From a virus, in the IMG/VR virus record IMGVR_UViG_3300025132_000099, positions 1-39,449 of that record: 39,449 nt of DNA, one strand, 5' to 3'. The number at the start of each line of letters is the position of its first letter. Position 1 is the first letter of the stretch. Positions 30,003 through 39,409 of this stretch are shown here, piece after piece. Under the pieces are notes generated by a model that saw only the letters and a program-made list of their open reading frames with translations, was not told the origin of the DNA and did not search any database. The translations under genes were made by a program, and so were the position numbers.

Positions 30003-30449
30003 TTATTTTTTCCTCATTCCTCTAACACTTTTAATAACTTTGGTTTTACTAGGTTTTATTGTGCCAAGATTTTTCATTGCAGGCACTACAAGTTTTTTAA
30101 TACCTTTTCTAATTAAAGCTTTTCTGCTAACTGGTATTGGCAAAGGACCTAAAAATTTATTAAAATTTTTCATAACATCCCCTAAGTTAACTTTCTTAGT
30201 TTTGGCTCCAGATTTACCTTGTTTAATTTTGGCTCCAATTCCTTTACCAGCAGCTCCAATTCTTATACCACCTTCTTGAGCTCTCATCATTTTAGCTCCG
30301 CCTTTTGCGTAACCTTTAGCCATTTTACCACCCATGGCTTTCATCATTTTAGCTCCGCCTTTTGCGTAACCTTTTGATTTCATCATTTTACCACCCATGG
30401 CTTTCATCATTTTAGATCCACCTTTGGCATATCCTTTACTTTTTCTCAT
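30003..30449 (-). CDS. Lys/Gly-rich protein with KGYAKGG repeats
   Basis: 148 residues. The N-terminal 60 hold three imperfect copies of KGYAKGGAKMMKAMGGKM, then a Gly/Lys linker (IRIGAAGKGIGAKIKQG) and a basic C-terminal domain (FLGPLPIPVSRKALIRKGIK). It has a very high pI. AGGAG precedes the ATG. The repeats are encoded by 57- and 63-base units. Similar K-G-G-rich proteins are common in marine phages and are thought to be virion or DNA-associated, without proof. Confidence 0.75.
   Translation of the reverse strand: MRKSKGYAKGGSKMMKAMGGKMMKSKGYAKGGAKMMKAMGGKMAKGYAKGGAKMMRAQEGGIRIGAAGKGIGAKIKQGKSGAKTKKVNLGDVMKNFNKFLGPLPIPVSRKALIRKGIKKLVVPAMKNLGTIKPSKTKVIKSVRGMRKK
30291..30435. repeat. Tandem 57/63-base coding repeats
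   Basis: The TTTAG-TCCGCC block starts at 30291, 30348 and (diverged) 30411, giving periods of 57 and 63 bases. Copy number could change by slippage or recombination without shifting the frame. Confidence 0.7.
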
Positions 30450-30450
30450 A

Positions 30451-30534
30451 TTAAGCTCCTAATTTTTTATATAATCTTTTTATTTTAATTTGTAATAATT
30501 CTTTTTTAAAATACCATAAAGCCATTTGACTCAT
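30451..30534 (-). CDS. 27-residue basic peptide
   Basis: MSQMALWYFKKELLQIKIKR and seven more residues, an amphipathic basic helix. GGGGGTG lies eight bases before the ATG, and the last codons include the SD of the KGG-repeat gene. An ATG two codons earlier is possible. It could be a leader peptide for the next gene. Confidence 0.42.
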   Translation of the reverse strand: MSQMALWYFKKELLQIKIKRLYKKLGA

Positions 30535-30620
30535 ACACATCACCCCCTTAAAGTAATGCGTTTCTTCGGTTATACCTACTTCCGACTCTTAAGAGTTAAA
30601 CGAGTTTATTTATAAGTATA

Positions 30621-31283
30621 CTATTCTTCTTCGTCTATTTCAATCCAATTGCCTCTATTTTTTTTATAATCAAGATATAGCTCTGTGTCTGCAAAAGCTC
30701 TACCCTCATTCATACAAATTAAAAAATATTTTTTTTGGTCGTATAATTTACAAGTTCCATCGTCTATCACATTGTGAGCAAAAGAAGGCATTACACCCCA
30801 GTTAACAATAAATTTCATTGTAACACCTATAGCCACACCTATAAAAGCTATGGTAACTAAAGTAATAAGTCCATATCTAACATATTCCATAATCTCTTGT
30901 TGCTTTTTTAATTTTTTGGCTTTAGCCTCTTTAATAGCTTGTTTTTTAGCATCAATTCTTTTTTTTCTTTCAGCAAGAATGAACCTCCATGTCCCATATC
31001 CGAAGCGGTGGTCGATCAACTGGGATAGGTCATAGAGAGCCTCCTTGGCTAAACGGGCCTCTACTACCTCCCTAGCCACGTTATCAATTGCAAACAAATC
31101 CACATTTGCTTTATCTCTAGCTTTTATAGCTTGTTGCTCTCCAGCCATAGCTTTATCTATGTGACCAATCAAATCACCAATATCTTGAGCTGTACTAATA
31201 TTACTTTTAATGAAGTCTACACTTTGTTTGACTAGTTTTAATCCCGTGACAACCGCTGCACCTGCTGTTATCGGGTCAACCAT
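30621..31283 (-). CDS. Membrane-anchored virion-associated protein (hypothetical)
   Basis: 220 residues from ATG 31283; an opening at 31295 would use TTG. The first 95 residues are helical (ITAGAAVVTGLKLVKQSVDF). A very basic helix follows (KKRIDAKKQAIKEAKAKKLK), then one transmembrane segment at about 137-160 (YGLITLVTIAFIGVAIGVTM) and an acidic C-terminus of 55 residues. It overlaps the spanin- or holin-like gene by eight bases. The location in the late operon suggests a virion or lysis role; I have no family name. Confidence 0.7.
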   Translation of the reverse strand: MVDPITAGAAVVTGLKLVKQSVDFIKSNISTAQDIGDLIGHIDKAMAGEQQAIKARDKANVDLFAIDNVAREVVEARLAKEALYDLSQLIDHRFGYGTWRFILAERKKRIDAKKQAIKEAKAKKLKKQQEIMEYVRYGLITLVTIAFIGVAIGVTMKFIVNWGVMPSFAHNVIDDGTCKLYDQKKYFLICMNEGRAFADTELYLDYKKNRGNWIEIDEEE

Positions 31284-31506
31284 TTTGACGCTCAATAAAC
31301 CTATCTAGTTTTTCTTCTAGTCTACGAAGCTGTTCTAGAATTTGAGTAGTCTGTGACTGTGCATCGTCACGAGGCAGGTACTCTTCCCTGGTTTTATTGA
31401 GCAATATCTGTAATCTTTTGACTTCTGTAAACATTTTACTAAATGCCCAGCCAAAAGCAGATACAATTACTGTAAGTAATATATTCCAAAGAGTCATATC
31501 ATCCAC
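31276..31506 (-). CDS. Small membrane/coiled-coil protein
   Basis: 76 residues from GTG 31506 (MDDMTLWNILLTVIVSAFGW), preceded by AGAGGAG at eight bases; the ATG at 31497 lacks a well-placed SD. An N-terminal transmembrane helix is followed by a long coiled coil (EVKRLQILLNKTREEYLPRD, QTTQILEQLRRLEEKLDRFI). This layout fits a holin- or spanin-type protein or a virion membrane factor. It is coupled to the 1086-residue gene by an eight-base overlap. Confidence 0.65.
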   Translation of the reverse strand: MDDMTLWNILLTVIVSAFGWAFSKMFTEVKRLQILLNKTREEYLPRDDAQSQTTQILEQLRRLEEKLDRFIERQNG

Positions 31507-34500
31507 TTGATTGTCTCCTCTTTTCTCTTCTTTGAGCAATCATTTGACCCATTGGATCGTCTGGAAATAAATTTCCAAACTCTAAACCTGACAACATAGT
31601 ATCCATAGTCGGAGTTTGATTTATTGCAAAAGCTGGTTGCTGTGGTTGCATTGGTTGTTCAGGTTGTTCTTCAACCTCTTGTGGTTTTACAAAGTTTAAA
31701 ATATCCATAGTTGGAATCTCACCATCTGTATCATCTCTGGCTATCTCTGTAGTACCTTCGTTTAATCCTGTAATAAATTGATCGTAAAATTCTTTTTCTC
31801 TACCTTTTGCGTTTTTATAGATAACAAATTCAGGAAATAGTTTTTGTTGTGTGTTTTCAGGCAACATATCAACATTTACTGTAGTATCAGGATAGTAAGT
31901 TTTCATTCTTTGAATAGTGTCTGTAATTTCTTCATCAGATATTTTATCAACATCTATTTGAGCTTTATCTTGATTTTCTTCATCTACTGCATTTAATATT
32001 TGAGCTATCAATTTTCTTTTTGCTCGTATCTTATCTGGTAATAATTTAAACTTACCTGCTTTAGCTAATCTTTCTTCTGTTGTGTAGGCATCTAACAATT
32101 TAGCAGCATATTCAGGTTTCATAAGTAACAAACCTAATGTTCTAAAAATTAAAGGCGGTAAAATCATAGGTCCTAAACCAGCAAAAAATCCCAATCCTGC
32201 TATTGTTGCTATTTCAGCAGGTTTACCATAAGCTAAACTACTTATTCTTCCTGCTCCACCTAAAGCTACAGAACGCTGTAAAAGTTTAGCTGGATCTCCA
32301 ATTTTAATAGCATCACCTTCTTTTGAAATAAACATAAGGTCTAATAAAGTATCTAATTCTTTTTTACCTTTTTCTATAGCACTTTTACTAGTGCCCTCAG
32401 ACATTACGTTTACTAACCTAGTATAACCTTCATCACCTTTATCTAAACCTAAATTTTTTAAGAATTTGTCATAACTAAAATCACCTAACTCCTCTGGAGA
32501 CACGTTAGTGTTTCTTAAATCTATTTCTCCTAATCCCTGTGCTGTTTTAGTTGTAAAAAAATTATAACCTATTGGTTCACCATTTTTAGCAGCTCGTAAC
32601 ATTTCATCTGTATAATTTTCAGGAACATATTTTTTTTCTATGGCTTCCTCAACAAAGTCAATTACATTTTTATAATCTAAATTTGGAGGATTTTCAAATG
32701 CACGTAAATAAGCATCCATAAGATGTCTTGCTTTTGCTCTTCTGTACACCTCTTTACCAGGATTTAAAGCTCCTTTTTCAACTACTCTGTCAACACCTAA
32801 TAATTTTTTTAATTCATTAACAGAGCCTGAGCTACCTTTTACAAAGGTATTTCTAAATAAATTTTTAAACAATGTGTCAGGAGTTGCAGAAGCTCCACCT
32901 ACCACGTTTGCTAATTGTTTTTGACTAAAAACAAAAGTATCATATTTTTTTAATTGATTTCTAATGCTTAATCTATCATAAGGAGACAATAATCTAGTTG
33001 TCATATAATTAGATGTTTTAAGTTTTTCTGACATCCCTTTGATACCATTTCTTAATTCTTCTAAATAAGCGTTTTGCATAACTTCTACAGTTTGTTCATT
33101 AGTAGTGTCGGCTTTAAAAGTTTTACCTCCTACTTTTACTGTTTCACCATCTGCTATTCTTTTTAAATTAGTTTGTACAGTTTCAGATTCTTTAAACATA
33201 TTTAAAACACTATTGTCAGAACCTTTGCCATATATATTATTTAAATCTAACTCCATGGCAAAACGAAGTTGTTCTGCTGCTGGTATAAATTTATCATTAG
33301 GTGAAGCAGCCTTTAAAGCAGCGTTTACAGATTTTCTTAAATTTATATATTGACCCATAGTATATCTTTTAGTCTCTCTACTCATGTCATTTAGTAACTT
33401 GACAAGAGAATAAAAAGGACTGTATTGATTCATTAAATTTGCTACATTAGGATCTGATTTAGCCATCTCTCTCATAAACTCTGGATAATCTTGTTCAAAA
33501 CGACCTCTTACAGCTTGCACCATTTTTTGAGTTTGAGGCATACCAATGATGTCTAAGTTACCTTCGTTGTCAATTCCTCTATAGTACCCTTCAAGACCTT
33601 CCCATAAATCATCAATTTGATTTTCACTTTCTTTGTATAAATCTTTCATGATAGGTAAAGCTTGATAACCAAAAGTTTCTGTGTGTTGAATAGGTCCTAA
33701 ATATCCAAAAGCACTTTGATCCATAAATGGAGTCATATATGCTCTTGTAACAGCAGTATTAAATTTTTGTTTTTGTGCTTTTAAATTAACTGATTGTAAA
33801 GGTAGAGCACCAACAAACTCTCCAAAACCTTTTATTAAAGGTCCCATCGTTGCATTAGGATCTGCTGCTATAGATAAACCTATAGGTGCACCTAATTGTC
33901 TAGATTTTAAAACTGCTTCTGTTGAAGCAGCAGAACGAGTGCCAGTTAAAAATTTACCAGTAAAACTTAAACCGTTACCTATAATACCAAAAAGTCCTAG
34001 AGCACCAGCATCAAACAATAAGCTATTTTTAATTGCTTCATAAGAACTATACATTATTTTTTCAGGTGTGCTTAATTTTAACAAATCATTATTTGTAACT
34101 TTTGCAACGTCTAATTCATTGTTAGTTGCAAAGTCCATAGCACTATTTCCTATTTCATAAGCACCTGCTGCAAAGCCAGAAGCTAAAGCAGTTTTAGCAA
34201 TAGTATCAGCTTCTACTTTTGACCTTATAATTGTTGGATCACCCATATTGTATAATTTTTGGGAAGTTTTAAAATATTGCTTTGTATTAGGTATGATTTC
34301 TTTTAAATTCTTAAAAACAAGTTTTACTGCATCTGCTCTAGATTTAGGTATTTTTTTTAAATCTATGTCATCAAACATACTACCTAAAGCTTTAAAATAT
34401 CTAGACATACCAGCTTTTGATTTAGAACGATAAGCTTCCGTTAAATCTGCTTTAGTTAAATCTTTACCTCTCAACCAATAATTACCAAGAGCGACTGTTG

Positions 34501-34759
34501 CAGCAGCAATACCTTCAAAAGTTCCCTTTGACACACCTGTAGCTGTTTCTAATGGTTTAGCTGCCTCAACATATTCACCAGCTTTCACCATAGTAGCTGT
34601 GTCACGTTCTCTGGTTACATCCGCTAAACTATTATATCCCGGAACTAAACCTTGTTTTAACAAACCATCGAGTGCTTTTTTGTCTTCATTATTTAATCGA
34701 TTAGGATCAAAACGTCCCTCTTGAATGGCTTTTCCTATACTTTGTAGTTGTTCTTCCAT
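31499..34759 (-). CDS. Large virion protein, probably internal/ejection
   Basis: 1086 residues. Mostly helical with Ala/Gly-rich hydrophobic stretches near about 245-275 (AGALGLFGIIGNGLSFTGKF) and 840-870 (IATIAGLGFFAGLGPMILPP). The C-terminus is Pro/Gln-rich (EEQPEQPMQPQQPAFAINQT) and basic at the very end. Size, hydrophobic blocks and pairing with an 858-residue neighbour resemble podovirus internal virion proteins (T7 gp15/gp16 analogs) that enter the cell envelope during DNA ejection. No lytic transglycosylase motif was found, so the role is inferred. Confidence 0.6.
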   Translation of the reverse strand: MEEQLQSIGKAIQEGRFDPNRLNNEDKKALDGLLKQGLVPGYNSLADVTRERDTATMVKAGEYVEAAKPLETATGVSKGTFEGIAAATVALGNYWLRGKDLTKADLTEAYRSKSKAGMSRYFKALGSMFDDIDLKKIPKSRADAVKLVFKNLKEIIPNTKQYFKTSQKLYNMGDPTIIRSKVEADTIAKTALASGFAAGAYEIGNSAMDFATNNELDVAKVTNNDLLKLSTPEKIMYSSYEAIKNSLLFDAGALGLFGIIGNGLSFTGKFLTGTRSAASTEAVLKSRQLGAPIGLSIAADPNATMGPLIKGFGEFVGALPLQSVNLKAQKQKFNTAVTRAYMTPFMDQSAFGYLGPIQHTETFGYQALPIMKDLYKESENQIDDLWEGLEGYYRGIDNEGNLDIIGMPQTQKMVQAVRGRFEQDYPEFMREMAKSDPNVANLMNQYSPFYSLVKLLNDMSRETKRYTMGQYINLRKSVNAALKAASPNDKFIPAAEQLRFAMELDLNNIYGKGSDNSVLNMFKESETVQTNLKRIADGETVKVGGKTFKADTTNEQTVEVMQNAYLEELRNGIKGMSEKLKTSNYMTTRLLSPYDRLSIRNQLKKYDTFVFSQKQLANVVGGASATPDTLFKNLFRNTFVKGSSGSVNELKKLLGVDRVVEKGALNPGKEVYRRAKARHLMDAYLRAFENPPNLDYKNVIDFVEEAIEKKYVPENYTDEMLRAAKNGEPIGYNFFTTKTAQGLGEIDLRNTNVSPEELGDFSYDKFLKNLGLDKGDEGYTRLVNVMSEGTSKSAIEKGKKELDTLLDLMFISKEGDAIKIGDPAKLLQRSVALGGAGRISSLAYGKPAEIATIAGLGFFAGLGPMILPPLIFRTLGLLLMKPEYAAKLLDAYTTEERLAKAGKFKLLPDKIRAKRKLIAQILNAVDEENQDKAQIDVDKISDEEITDTIQRMKTYYPDTTVNVDMLPENTQQKLFPEFVIYKNAKGREKEFYDQFITGLNEGTTEIARDDTDGEIPTMDILNFVKPQEVEEQPEQPMQPQQPAFAINQTPTMDTMLSGLEFGNLFPDDPMGQMIAQRREKRRQSSG

Positions 34760-37335
34760 TACTCAGTTATTCCTTTTTGTATAGATTGTAATTGATCTAA
34801 AGTGATATCTGAAAGTCCTTCTTCTTTAAAAATATTATTTTGTTGTCTATAATTTGTCATAAGTAAACTATAAGGTTTGTCACCTAAAAGCATCCTCAAA
34901 TCAGAGTCTGAAGCTCCAGCAAATTTCATAACTCTTGTTTCATAGTTTAGCCTTTTTAAAGCTAAAACATTAAGTTGCTGTAGTTTTTGTATTACAGAAC
35001 TCACACTTTGCACTCCACCTATAAATCTTGTTAAAGTTCCAAATTCTTGTAAGTTTTTTTCTGTCAATCTATCTTCACCTTTAAAAGAATTAGCTAAAGC
35101 ATATTTTAGCTGAACCTCTGCTATTCTTATTGCAGTGAATAATCGCTGTTGGTCATCTGCACTTAATGAATTTACTTTATCTTCACCTATTTGTTTTTTT
35201 ACTTTGTCTATGAATTGTCTAGAAAGAGGTTTTGAAGCGTCATTTATTTCATCATTGTACATTTCTAAAAGTTTTCTTTTAGCTTCCAGTCCTGATAAAA
35301 CTTTCCCATCTTCAGTTTCAAACTCATCTATCCCTAACAAACCACTTAACATGACATTATCACTTGGAAGAACTCCTTTATCTAATAAAGCAATTTGTTT
35401 TTCTATATCAGCGTTAGTTACATCTTGAAAAATTGTTGTAAAAGTAGATAAAAGTTCGTTAAATTTACCTTTAAAACCTATAACAGTAGTTCCTCTATCT
35501 AAAGCTTCTCTTGTAATTTTCATTACATTGTCAATATTTTCATTTGCCTCTAAAAGAGTTTTTGTTCTACTAATATTTTTTTTAAAGGTGTCAACACTAA
35601 ACTCTTTAATATCTTGTCCTTCAATTTGACTCACATCCACATCTAATAAAGACAAGGGAACTTTTGCTAACCTTTGTTGTTTTATTTCCTCCGATAGATT
35701 AGAGTTTTTAATTTTTTCAGCTCTAGCTATTATTTCTGTGTCCATATCTTGTTTAGTACCATACCTTGATTCTCCATTTCTATCTTCAAACTGAAACATT
35801 AATTGTCCTCCTGGTCCTTTGCTATCTGCTATTCTTAAATAACTTATACCATATAAAGCACTGGAGTTAGGAAATCTAGCTCTTCTTCTATTTTCTACGC
35901 TGTATTTTAATTCGGCTGCTTTTTGTTCTAATTCATTTTTTTTCTGTAAAGACTGATAATATCTGCCTTTAAATTCTAATAATTTTTCTAGACTTGTATT
36001 TTTTGCATTTACATACGCATCTAAAAATCCTGATTCAGCATTTAATATACTTATTTCTTCAGTGTTTAAATGGTTTTTCATAGTATTTTCGTAATCAAGA
36101 TATTTTAATGCCATGGCTTCACGTTTATCTTTTTCTAACTGATATAGTTGTTGTAACTCATCTACAGCGATAACTCCTGCTCTGCCTAATACGTCTAAAA
36201 AACCAGCCATACCTTCTTGGTCAGTTCTTCCTGTCATTAAATTTAAACCAAATTTTAATAAAATATAATCCTTTGAAGCATCAGGTACATCTCTTCCTGC
36301 CATTTGATTAAATTTTTCGTAAAAGTCATCAAAGTTTAATAAATCATCTCCTTGTGCTCGTAGCATATCTTTTCTTTTTTCAAGTAGTTTATATTTTTCT
36401 TCCAAAATTCTGTTTTGTATTTTTGAATTTTGTAACATAAAAGATACGGTTGAGGATTCTTCTTCAGGTAAAGTATCTAAAATTGTTTTTTGTAAAGCAT
36501 TTGACATATCTACAATGTCTTTAGGCACCATAGATATACCATCTGTGTTAGCAGGTTCTTGATTCAACGCTCCATTCCCTACAAGTAATGCCGCACCATC
36601 TGTGTTTAAATTACTTTCATCTATGAACTCAGAACTTACATTTTGCCCTTTTTCAAACTCGAAAGGATCTTCTTCTTTGGTATAAATATCTTGATTTGCT
36701 AAATCTTTTATCACTTGGTCAATTTTACTTGTATCACCTTGTTGGTTTACACTAGCTTGTTCTATTTCTTGATTATTTGTTTCTGGACCTCCTGTTTCCA
36801 CTGCATCCACTGTTTTTTGTTCTTGAGGAACTTCTACGTTTACATTTGAAATAGGTTTCAATATATCCTCATTTGGAAAAATAGGAGTTTCTTGGTTTGT
36901 TTTTGCTTCCGCTTGATTATCACTAAAAAGATTTAAACCTATACCTGTGCCAAATATACCTACACCAGTTCGTATAGGATACTTTTTTGCTGTCTGTGAC
37001 AAAGGTAATTTATCAATACCTTTCATAATTAAGTTAGCACCAGTTTTAAATTTTTTAGGAGTTACAACGTCTAAAGCCTTCATTATCTTAGGGTTGTTTT
37101 TTTTTGCAAACTCTACAGCTTGTGGAGCAAAAATAGTAGAACCGTATCCCAACAAACCCTCTCCTGTCGCTTTAACAGCATCGCCCTCTTGTGCAGCTTT
37201 TATAGCACCTATGGTTCCTCTTCCTGCTTCAAACAAATCCAAACCCACTAAAGGTAAACTAAATTTTCTTGCAGCATAGTCCGCTGTTTTTAATGCTGGT
37301 GCTGCTAAATATCTTCCTAATGTAAATAATGACAT
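34759..37335 (-). CDS. Second large virion protein, probably internal/ejection
   Basis: 858 residues, SD AGGTGA. The N-terminal 130 residues are basic with two mildly hydrophobic segments (YPIRTGVGIFGTGIGLNLFS). An acidic, Pro/Gln-rich low-complexity section (about 140-260) precedes a long helical body with several coiled coils (AYVNAKNTSLEKLLEFKGRY, then YQSLQKKNELEQKAAELKYS). It shares one base with the next gene (TAATG). Its architecture fits an ejectosome partner of the 1086-residue protein; no enzyme motif seen. Confidence 0.6.
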   Translation of the reverse strand: MSLFTLGRYLAAPALKTADYAARKFSLPLVGLDLFEAGRGTIGAIKAAQEGDAVKATGEGLLGYGSTIFAPQAVEFAKKNNPKIMKALDVVTPKKFKTGANLIMKGIDKLPLSQTAKKYPIRTGVGIFGTGIGLNLFSDNQAEAKTNQETPIFPNEDILKPISNVNVEVPQEQKTVDAVETGGPETNNQEIEQASVNQQGDTSKIDQVIKDLANQDIYTKEEDPFEFEKGQNVSSEFIDESNLNTDGAALLVGNGALNQEPANTDGISMVPKDIVDMSNALQKTILDTLPEEESSTVSFMLQNSKIQNRILEEKYKLLEKRKDMLRAQGDDLLNFDDFYEKFNQMAGRDVPDASKDYILLKFGLNLMTGRTDQEGMAGFLDVLGRAGVIAVDELQQLYQLEKDKREAMALKYLDYENTMKNHLNTEEISILNAESGFLDAYVNAKNTSLEKLLEFKGRYYQSLQKKNELEQKAAELKYSVENRRRARFPNSSALYGISYLRIADSKGPGGQLMFQFEDRNGESRYGTKQDMDTEIIARAEKIKNSNLSEEIKQQRLAKVPLSLLDVDVSQIEGQDIKEFSVDTFKKNISRTKTLLEANENIDNVMKITREALDRGTTVIGFKGKFNELLSTFTTIFQDVTNADIEKQIALLDKGVLPSDNVMLSGLLGIDEFETEDGKVLSGLEAKRKLLEMYNDEINDASKPLSRQFIDKVKKQIGEDKVNSLSADDQQRLFTAIRIAEVQLKYALANSFKGEDRLTEKNLQEFGTLTRFIGGVQSVSSVIQKLQQLNVLALKRLNYETRVMKFAGASDSDLRMLLGDKPYSLLMTNYRQQNNIFKEEGLSDITLDQLQSIQKGITE

Positions 37336-37344
37336 ACTTTCACC

Positions 37345-38223
37345 TTACATGTATTTCTGACCAAATAGATCAAAACCTTTTGCAGCGGTAACTCCAGCTC
37401 CAACCGCTTGTGCAAATGGATTTACTCTAGGAGCTGCTGCTTGTGTTACCTGACTAGCTGTGGTAGGTAAAGCTGTCATAATTCCTTTAGCAAATTCCAT
37501 TCTTTGAAAAGGTTCGTAGGCACGTTCTATTGCAGTTGCACGTTCAGCAGCCAAAGCCTCTTGAGCAACACCTCGTTGTACTTGTCCCGCTTGACCTAAT
37601 TGACCTATATCTTGTTGAGCCATACCTTGTTGTGTTTGACCTGCATCCAATAACGATTGTCCGACATTAAGATCTGCCTCTGTTTGAAAAGCTCTTTCTC
37701 CACTTGCCATTTGTTGAGCTGCTGAAAATCCAGAAGCTCTTGCTTCTCCAATGAGACCTAATCTTCTTCTTTCCATTTCAGCACGTTGTACGCCTTCTCT
37801 ACCACCACCAAACGCTCCTGATTGTATTGCCTCAGAAGCTAATTGATTCTGTGCCATTTGAGCTTGTCTGTTAATTTCTCCTATAACATAAGACTCATAA
37901 GGGTTCATAAAAGCATCAATGTTTAAAGGGCTTCCTGCTGTCTCTGAAGCTTGTAAAAAAGAACCTATACCTGCCGTGGCAGTGGGTTGACCCACACCAG
38001 TGATTTCTGCTTGAGTTAAAGCTTTTTGTTGTAAGGGAGATAAGTCAGCTACTTGATATTCTGGTATTTCTATAGGTTGTTTTGCAAGTTCAATCGCTTC
38101 ATCATAAAGAGCTAATTTTCTTGACTCTACACCCGGAGCCTCTCTAGATATGGTAGTTTGTGTGCCAGAACTTGATGCTGGTGCTGGTGCTGGCGATGAT
38201 TTTCCTCCTCCAAATAAAAACAT
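37345..38223 (-). CDS. Phage virion protein, Ala/Gln-rich
   Basis: 292 residues. The start MFLFGGGKSSPAPAPASSSG and the block SEAIQSGAFGGGREGVQRAE recur in structural genes of marine podoviruses. Gln/Ala-rich helical repeats (TEADLNVGQSLLDAGQTQQG, MAQQDIGQLGQAGQVQRG) make up the second half. Such genes commonly lie just upstream of the internal virion proteins, as here. It shares one base with its upstream neighbour. Confidence 0.68.
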   Translation of the reverse strand: MFLFGGGKSSPAPAPASSSGTQTTISREAPGVESRKLALYDEAIELAKQPIEIPEYQVADLSPLQQKALTQAEITGVGQPTATAGIGSFLQASETAGSPLNIDAFMNPYESYVIGEINRQAQMAQNQLASEAIQSGAFGGGREGVQRAEMERRRLGLIGEARASGFSAAQQMASGERAFQTEADLNVGQSLLDAGQTQQGMAQQDIGQLGQAGQVQRGVAQEALAAERATAIERAYEPFQRMEFAKGIMTALPTTASQVTQAAAPRVNPFAQAVGAGVTAAKGFDLFGQKYM

Positions 38224-38561
38224 TATTTAATTTCCTTTCTTATCAAAACAGCTTGCTTTTTAAAACCAGGTAAAACTCTATGCCATCCTTCTCGACCTAA
38301 AATATCTACTGCATTAAAATGTCTTTCTTTAGCAAATTCCTCTATGTTCTTTACTATGACTTTAACATCTTCCATATCACCTCCACCTAAGGCTATTCGT
38401 AAAGTGTTTTTTAATTTTATACACACACAAGCACTTTTGTTTTTGGTAAATAAGAAACATTGTTGACCTTTAATACCTTTTTCTAAATCTTCTCTAGTAA
38501 AACCCTCACTGAGTCTAGCAGCAGGTTCTAATACAGACCATATTTCATCAGAGAGCAACAT
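38223..38561 (-). CDS. GNAT-like protein of the virion module
   Basis: 112 residues. The strand-helix pattern ACVCIKLKNTLRIALGGGDM, then VKNIEEFAKERHFNAVDILG and GWHRVLPGFKKQAVLIRKEI, resembles phage GNAT-fold proteins found in virion operons of podoviruses. The acetyl-CoA loop (Q/R-x-x-G-x-G/A) is not clearly kept, so it may be structural. Junctions on both sides share one base. Confidence 0.65.
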   Translation of the reverse strand: MLLSDEIWSVLEPAARLSEGFTREDLEKGIKGQQCFLFTKNKSACVCIKLKNTLRIALGGGDMEDVKVIVKNIEEFAKERHFNAVDILGREGWHRVLPGFKKQAVLIRKEIK

Positions 38562-39379
38562 TAGCTCACCATATCGTAAATTCTCTTTAACTGATCTTGT
38601 TGATTATAAAAAAACTTAGCTCCTGCTTTTCGCATATCTTTAAAATCTTTTGGATTTGCACCACTCATTATTCCAGCTCCCAATACTGCATCAGCTCTAC
38701 TTACAAATTCGCCATCCGCTAACTGTGCAAGCATAGTGTCCTCATCTTTATCTCCATTACCCGATCCGTCTTCCACATAACCTTCAGCTCTTACATAATT
38801 ATTATAATCTTTTTCATCGTGATCTGATTTACTAGGAAGATAATTTACACCTCCCTCTCTATATTTAGCTATTTCCGCAATACCACCTTCTTTTAAACGA
38901 TACATGTCATCTCTCAAAATCTGAGGTTGATCATAATCAAATCTTCTACCTATTCCAGATAAATCGGCTTGTGCTAGTTCATATTGTCTACGATATTCTT
39001 CTTCGCCTCCAAAAGGTTGTGCCATCATTCCTGCAGCTTCTTTTGCTCTTCGTTCAGCTTCCATAGCAGGAGGTATACTTCCTAAAGTTGTTCCAATACC
39101 TACCTGTGTAGTTGGACTTTGAAGGGCAGTGCCTACACCAGACATAAACCTTTGTGATCCAGTGACAGGATTATTTCCGATACCACCGCCAGGTAAACTC
39201 ATTGGATTAGGTCCTGCCATTGATGAACCTGATATACCCATTCCTAATTGTGCTGTTCCGTAAGCTCCTATTCCTCCTAGCACTCCTGACATTAACGCTG
39301 ATTTATTTGAAGCTCCTGTAGCTTTAGCCATTAAAAAACTTGTTCCTGCGGCTATGAGGGGATATAAAAAAGCTGACAT
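38561..39379 (-). CDS. Phage virion protein with DGEFV motif
   Basis: 272 residues. Hydrophobic Ala/Gly/Met-rich N-terminus (FLYPLIAAGTSFLMAKATGA), then MYRLKEGGIAEIAKYREGG and the segment DEDTMLAQLADGEFVSRADA with VLGAGI. This L-x-DGEFV-x-(T/R)-x-DAV pattern is widespread in phage tail or internal virion proteins. SD AGGAG precedes the ATG. It is the first complete gene of the right-hand virion operon in this window. Confidence 0.72.
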   Translation of the reverse strand: MSAFLYPLIAAGTSFLMAKATGASNKSALMSGVLGGIGAYGTAQLGMGISGSSMAGPNPMSLPGGGIGNNPVTGSQRFMSGVGTALQSPTTQVGIGTTLGSIPPAMEAERRAKEAAGMMAQPFGGEEEYRRQYELAQADLSGIGRRFDYDQPQILRDDMYRLKEGGIAEIAKYREGGVNYLPSKSDHDEKDYNNYVRAEGYVEDGSGNGDKDEDTMLAQLADGEFVSRADAVLGAGIMSGANPKDFKDMRKAGAKFFYNQQDQLKRIYDMVS

Positions 39380-39409
39380 AAAAAACTCCTATATTAATCT
39401 ACAGCTAGT

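Noticed and set aside
38223-38561. Active acetyltransferase
   Set aside because: The fold pattern is GNAT-like but the acetyl-CoA-binding loop is not recognisable, so only a structural similarity is claimed.
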